In this document: positions 58,650 to 64,000 of the stretch, piece by piece
How positions within the stretch are numbered: position 1 is the stretch's first letter
Layout: every line of letters starts with the position of its first letter
Program-made: the position numbers and the translations under genes
Assembly (NCBI RefSeq): GCF_036669915.1
Contig: NC_089314.1
Span: 4,025,120 to 4,089,119, forward strand
Reading direction: 5' to 3'
DNA: 64,000 nt
DNA from: Pocillopora verrucosa
Lineage: Eukaryota; Cnidaria; Anthozoa; Scleractinia; Pocilloporidae
The notes under the pieces: model-generated
What the model saw: the letters and a program-made list of their open reading frames with translations, nothing else
The model's database searches: none
Told to the model about the DNA's origin: nothing

Positions 58650-59025
58650 AACACAAAACTTTATATACTATACGAGTGTTAGCTAACTGAGCGTGAAAAC
58701 CTTTAAAACTCGGACTGTCTATTTTGTTTTCCCTTTGAGGATTTTCGTCTCCACTCACGTTTTAAGGACGTAAATTACAGCGCCTGGTATGTTTACAAAC
58801 CTTTGTTTGATTCTTCTGTAGCTACTTGCCGGCTCGAATGTTCCGAAATTTCACTTTCAATTATCAAAAAAAAGGCTAGAAAGAAGTCCCAGAAAAGGTC
58901 GAACATAGTACAATTTGGCAGATGGCGTTACAGCTTTAGCTCAGCTCTATGCTCTATACTCTCATCGAGCACGCTCTTCCAACCAATGATGGCGCGTGTT
59001 ATATCCGAACTTCACTATAAAGAAA
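58650..59025 (+). repeat. Foldback repeat arm, + orientation, upstream of PEP8
   Basis: Homolog of 5930-6300 in the same orientation. Its inverted partner is at 62640-63032. Confidence 0.6.
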
Positions 59026-59264
59026 AATAAAGAAGCCTAGCGAAGCGAGAAAACATTTACAAAGGAAGACAAACAGGAGCAAATCAGGAGGCCAAAGGCC
59101 TAAAAAAGGAAACCAAATTAATAATCGATGACAAGACATCACGTGTCATTAACCGTAGCAGATGTTTGCAAAGTCCATGGAAAAAGCTCTATGTTGCATG
59201 TCTGTGGCATTACGAAATGGTGTATCACCGTGAAAGTCATTTCTCTTTGAGCTACAAGATTAAG

Positions 59265-60325
59265 ATGGGTTTCTCTCTATTTATGTGCCAATTTTCTTGC
59301 TTTGGTTGTATGGGCGAGTGCTGTGCAGACTTCAAAAGGTATCATCTTTCTTTCGTTGCAGTGATACTCGCGTTCATTTCCGCTCTATTTTCCTGATATC
59401 TACATCATGTTTTAAAGAAAGTATAGGCTAAAACAATTTTAATTGGTCATCTTCATTTCTTTATCAAACACAGGACATACGCCAAATAATGAGTTTGTCT
59501 TCACCAATTTTCTTGCTCACAATGGCTACTACTTGAACATCACAACTGTTGGTACAGAACTGGTCCAAAACCCCTTTGAGTGCGCGTTCAAGTGTCTGGA
59601 GAAGGATCCATGTTTGTCCTTCAACCTGGCAGATTCGAATGATGGACAATCTGCTGTGTGAACTGCTTCCATCTGACTATTGCACCCTTTCAGACAAGTT
59701 CATCACCAACCATCTTTGGTATCATCACAGTATTGCGGTAAAATAATTTTCTTTTTCTGCTTAATCTTATTATCACGTTTTTTTTTTCTCACTATTATTT
59801 CATCCTAATAATAACTAAAACCGGTTGCAATCTTCTGAGACTGTTCAACGTTAATGTATCTCTCAATGGCTTTATCTTTACAATTTTTTGGTTGTAAACC
59901 ATTTTTAAGTCGTTTTATCGATCCGTCACGAAGTTTGTTTAACTGGTTTTTATCAAGGGAGTAAGTTATTGATTTTCTCGGTTTTAGCCTCTTTGTTCGA
60001 AGTTACCCTGTCAAAGCGATGGAACTTGTGTAGCTCTGTACCAGACAAACAGTGTCGCTGTGCGAAAGCATACACAGGAAGCCACTGCGAAAAAGGTAAA
60101 GTTTTGGTTACTAGAACAATGTTTTTAAAAATATTTCATGCTCGTGCTTGTCGTATCTTACTCCTGCTAAGCCATCATTCATCGTCATCTGACTTCACAC
60201 TGACTTGTTTTTACAAACATAATTTTTTGCTCCATTATTATTCATTTTCTCTGTTCTTTCTATATCAGTTGATAATGACTGCAGCTGTTCATCAGGACCA
60301 GAAGGAAAACAGAGATGCAAAATAG
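59265..60325 (+). pseudogene. PEP8: frameshifted PAN-EGF copy (exons A-D; E/F beyond window)
   Basis: Exons: A 59265..59338 (74 nt, one extra base), B 59474..59737 (264 nt, five bases lost around GATTCGAATGATGG), C 59988..60095 (108 nt, seven bases lost where other copies read AGCTACAAG), D 60269..60325 (57 nt, intact). Three independent frameshifts make it a pseudogene, although every splice site is still canonical. It is the counterpart of PEP1: it shares the NITTVG.ELVQN sequence and flanking repeats. The following intron runs to the window edge and ends in the block that precedes exon E elsewhere. Confidence 0.8.
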
Positions 60326-62006
60326 GTCAGTTAATAGTCCACCTTCAAGTTAGGGTAGCTTAAAGCAGGTTTCCGAGACACCTATACCGAATATCAATAA
60401 AAAGCCCTAAAAAAGCGAGCTTCCCTTTACGGAGTTAAAGGAAATTCACACTTGTTCACAAACTATTAAAATTTGAAGCATGGGCGTTTCAAGGCAACCA
60501 CAATTGATGTACTTATATATGGGGAAATCCCGTTACTCGGGTTTTTGGGTCGATGTCGTAATATATTTTATAGATTTTTTTCAACTTAAGGATTTTGTTT
60601 TTTGAGCGTTTCAAAATCATGACCACATTGAGTTTACTCTTTCTCCTTCAAGTGGATCAATCTACAATAAACGCAAGTAGATATCTGACAGCTTTTATCT
60701 TTTCCTTTTGTTCTAAGCAAAATGCCGTCGTCGGCTGAAAATGCAAATATATGACTGACGTTTTTCAATATGATGACTGAATATTGGCTTCGTTCTGTTT
60801 TGCCCTTTTTATGGACCTTGACATCACTTAGCAAATGATTTCGCTTTATTTTAAAAGAATCAAAAATGACTTTTTTACTTCCAGAGCCGAGAAAGACAGC
60901 CAACTATGTTTGTGGCACAATAAACCTACGACGGTTGTTTCCGTTTTCTTTGTTTTGTCTTTGCTCTGCTGATTCTTACGACTCAACCGCCTACATTGTC
61001 CAAAAGTTGCTAACTCTGATAGCCCGCTTGGGTAGCCAATTCGAACTCAAGATTCGCTTCATATTGTCCCCAGGCATTGCCAGCGACACAATGCATGATT
61101 TCGCATATTGTATTTTGCTCTTGTTTTATCTCCTTCGTTCAGCGCTCAATGCGAATTAAGTAAGAGAAGTTTATCATTTTCCCACTATGGCGAAATAGAA
61201 ATTATTTCGGAAGTGAAAATTCCATTTGACGGCATGGTTTGAACAAATTTTAAAATGCCTAAGAACACGTTGAAAATTCGTCAGATGAAACGTTATTGCG
61301 ACAAATTCAATAAACTTGATATAGAGCTCGGTATTTGAATAATTTCGCGCAGAAGCTGAAAAATTAAGAGACCTTTTTGAAGGGGCTTGATTTGATTTGT
61401 TGATATTTTCTCAAATGCGAGGATATGGCCCAAAAAGTATTCTCCTGAGGTTGAGGAAAAAAATCTATCGAATATTCTACGAGATCAACCCAAAAACTTC
61501 TTTAACAGTATTTCCCCATAACATACGCATGTCAATAGCGATTATCATGACACCCGCTACTTCAAACTTTAAATATTAGTGAACACATGTGTGAAATTCG
61601 TTCGATTGCGAAAAGGGTAATATTGTTCTGAGCGCTATGAATGCAGTCGGTAGCTGTCTAGAAAAACCGTAGACCTTCCACTCGGATGAAACTAAATTTA
61701 CTTCGTTGACAGACCCAGCGCAGTGGTCATAAGTCGTGCATCCGCAAGGGGATCATTTTTTGCTTGATGCGTGCAAATTTCCAACCGAAAAGCCAGAAGG
61801 AATACATAGCAAACAATCGCTGACACGTAAAATATGCGGAAAAGCTCAATGAATGTGATAATTGAGTGTGATAAAAAGCTGCAAAAGTGGGGAAAAGGAA
61901 ATCTCAAGACTTTCTCGAACCCAAAACTTACTTAACCAAGGAAAAGAGTAGAAGTTTCAGAAAAGACTGTTTCGCTGCGTCGCTGGGAGAGTACAACAAA
62001 GTAATT

Positions 62007-62149
62007 TGGTATTATCAACTGAGTTGATGACGTAAACTGGCCGACCGATAAGATTTTCAAAGCTGACGTTTGAAGCGTTAGCAATTCGTCAGAGGGAAGG
62101 GCTAAACTCTAAACAGTGGCCAACTTACGTTATCAAGTTGACAATACCA
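62007..62149. repeat. Hairpin repeat with hammerhead relic (copy 3), PEP8 intron
   Basis: Arms TGGTATTATCAACTGAGTTG... and its reverse complement. Core at 62061-62092, with further decay (AATTGC stem) and the same C before AAA. Confidence 0.5.
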
Positions 62150-62639
62150 AATTATCACACTCAATCATGTGTTTCATGTTAATTTACTATTTTGATTTGA
62201 GCTTTATCAAAAACTTTATACACCTAAACTTACAATTTGGTGTGGCGGTGTATAAGGCTTCTGCCAGACAAATGGGTCCTGAAAATCTAAAAGCGCGCTA
62301 CACAACCAATACAACAGTCGCACTTGCGCAGACGTTTGGCCGCTGTGTTGACGGAGCCCCTCTCTAGTAAAGTACAGGCAAAAAAATCCCGTTTTCATTT
62401 CTCCAAGCTACGTCTGAGAGGAGAAATACTATCAAAATCGGATTGACTTTCGCGTGAACGCTGTTTGGTAACAAATTTTCGGTATTTCAACTTATTTTAG
62501 TTTACAAACTCCGTTCAACTACCTTCTCAGCAGTAAAGCTGGTGGACAGACACTCGAGAACATTAACCGCGGTGGCAGGTTGAAAGCAAAACTCAGACAA
62601 AACAGCCAGCCTTGCAAACGTATCATCTTTTAGAAAAAA

Positions 62640-63032
62640 AACTTCATATATAGCACGCGTTGTCATTGGTAGAAAGAACGTGCTCTATCAGAGTGCAAAA
62701 CACGGAGATGAGCTAAAGCTCTCGCGCCATCTGCCAATTTTAATTATGCCCGACCATATTCCGGACTTCACTCTAGCTTTTTTTCGTCAATTGGAAGGGA
62801 AATTTCGGAACAAGCGAGCCGGTAAGTAGCAACAGAAGAGCCAAATAAAGGTTTGTAAACATGCCAAGTGTCGTAATTGACGTTATTATGACATGAGACG
62901 AAAATCCCGGAGGAGGAACGAAATAAATTGCCCGAGTTTTGAAGGTTTTCACGTAAACTTACGTGCGATAATAAATATTAATCACAACTAACACCCGTAT
63001 ATTATAAATAGTTTCGTATTCACAAAGTTTCT
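62640..63032 (-). repeat. Foldback repeat arm, - orientation, PEP8 intron
   Basis: Reverse complement of the 58650-59025 / 5930-6300 element. Together with 58650-59025 it brackets PEP8 exons A-D. Confidence 0.6.
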
Positions 63033-63250
63033 GTAGTTTCGTCTTTATAGAAGTGGGGAGAAACATTCGACTAAGTCTCGTGTTTCTAGCCGCTTCCAAC
63101 GTGCTTTACAACAGAACAGAGCGCTAGCACAATGAAAGCTTCTCTATTTGTTAATTCATTTGGTACAACTATCGGATAATTATAGCGATGTGTAGCTTGC
63201 TCACAAACACTATAAAGTCGTGGTGTAGTAACGAAGGTAAAACTAGACAC

Positions 63251-63299
63251 AAACGCGTGCGCGCGCACACACACGCACACAACCATACACGCACACACT
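63251..63299. repeat. (CA/CG)n microsatellite
   Basis: Alternating GCGCGCACACACACGCACAC tract in the equivalent intron position to 14571-14600. Confidence 0.8.
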
Positions 63300-63419
63300 C
63301 GGGTGCACCATTCACATGCATATTCACCAGCGAGTGATAGCTTCGTATTTTGCCTTCTGTACCCTACGCTATAAGGGAAGGTTCGTTTTTCCTGGAGGTG
63401 GGAAGGGCTGGGTCCTCAC

Positions 63420-63930
63420 AGAGGAGGGTCATCAGTGAAAGTCAGCACCAGAAGGGGAGGTTAATACCTCTTTGTTAGCTATTCAAAGGGAATATATGCC
63501 TTCACAGCCCTCACTTTCTCATATTTCTTTACTTTAAATGCAATATTGTGGTGATTAATTTAAATTTCAAGTTCACCTACTCTGAGGGAAGACAACTGAT
63601 TTATGTGATAGAGATCTTCTCAGTCAATATCATTGTATTCCTGTTGCTTTCTGTTCGCCGCTTATCTTTTCGTATTTCAATATCAGTTAGATGCTAAATA
63701 AAATCTGCAACAAGCTTTTCTGAAACAATGTATTTTTTCAGAAAACTCTTTGATTGCCTTTTTATCCCCTGCTTTGAGCTTACTCTTTTGAAGCATTTGT
63801 TTTATTTGAGTTCGAGGCTGACAATCATCAGGTTTGCGGCCATGGCCACTCGTATGTGTTTTCGTACTCGGTAGGTAGTGAAAGTCGGGAAGTTTGCTGT
63901 AATTGGGATAGGGTCGTGGAGTTAGTGTAG
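63420..63930 (-). pseudogene. Degenerate ORF with SAP-like motif, copy 3
   Basis: Third copy of the block at 480-1260 and 27360-28030, in the PEP8 D-E intron, with several stops. In PEP0 and PEP3 exon E follows about 0.6-0.8 kb after this block. Exon E of PEP8 is therefore expected just past the right edge. Confidence 0.4.
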
Positions 63931-64000
63931 CTGGAGAAGAACTTACGAATTCGCAAAGTTTATGCTTCCATATTCAAACTTCAGCTCTAAAACGTAAATA

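Overview
The window is animal nuclear DNA. It is AT-rich, intron-rich and full of decayed transposable elements, and it has no operons or bacterial features. A secreted PAN/apple–EGF–pentraxin architecture, Penelope-like and DIRS/Ty3-like retroelement relics, tRNA-derived SINEs and a lone GPCR fragment together suggest a cnidarian, most likely a stony coral. That assignment is inference from families, not from a marker gene.

The window is dominated by one tandem array, all on the + strand, of copies of a six-exon gene that I call PEP0 to PEP8 (PAN–EGF–Pentraxin). The exons are A (73 nt, signal peptide), B (269 nt, PAN/apple), C (115 nt, EGF), D (57 nt, Cys-rich hinge), E (226 nt, N-terminal half of pentraxin) and F (376 nt, C-terminal half of pentraxin plus stop). 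All splice phases agree between copies: A/B phase 1, B/C phase 0, C/D phase 1, D/E phase 1, E/F phase 2. The complete product is about 370 residues and should be secreted.

Layout: PEP0 (1-3071, 5' end outside the window); PEP1 (6519-11509, frameshifted in exon F and lacking one PAN cysteine); PEP2 (13432-16445, intact); a Penelope-like reverse transcriptase relic (18121-19675); a gene-poor stretch with a GPCR fragment; PEP3 (24535-30321, intact); relics of a lost copy (32690-33260); PEP4 (34759-35795, exons A-D only); PEP5 (38071-43744, intact, with a retroelement fragment in its D-E intron); PEP6 (46183-47896, broken); PEP7 (48867-54674, intact); PEP8 (59265-60325, frameshifted, with exons E/F expected beyond the right edge). 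Intergenic and intronic DNA is made of blocks that recur with each copy, so the locus grew by repeated segmental duplication. SINEs, foldback repeats and hammerhead-bearing Penelope debris were carried along.

The most interesting signal is that the copies are nearly identical except at a few pentraxin positions. By alignment these fall on the calcium/ligand site (positions equivalent to human CRP 60, 147-150 and 138). Each gene carries its own combination there. Together with a phase-1-symmetric exon module B-C-D and a conserved palindrome upstream of the start codons, this looks like a diversifying family of secreted calcium-dependent lectins, plausibly for recognition of microbes or symbionts. 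The function is inferred.
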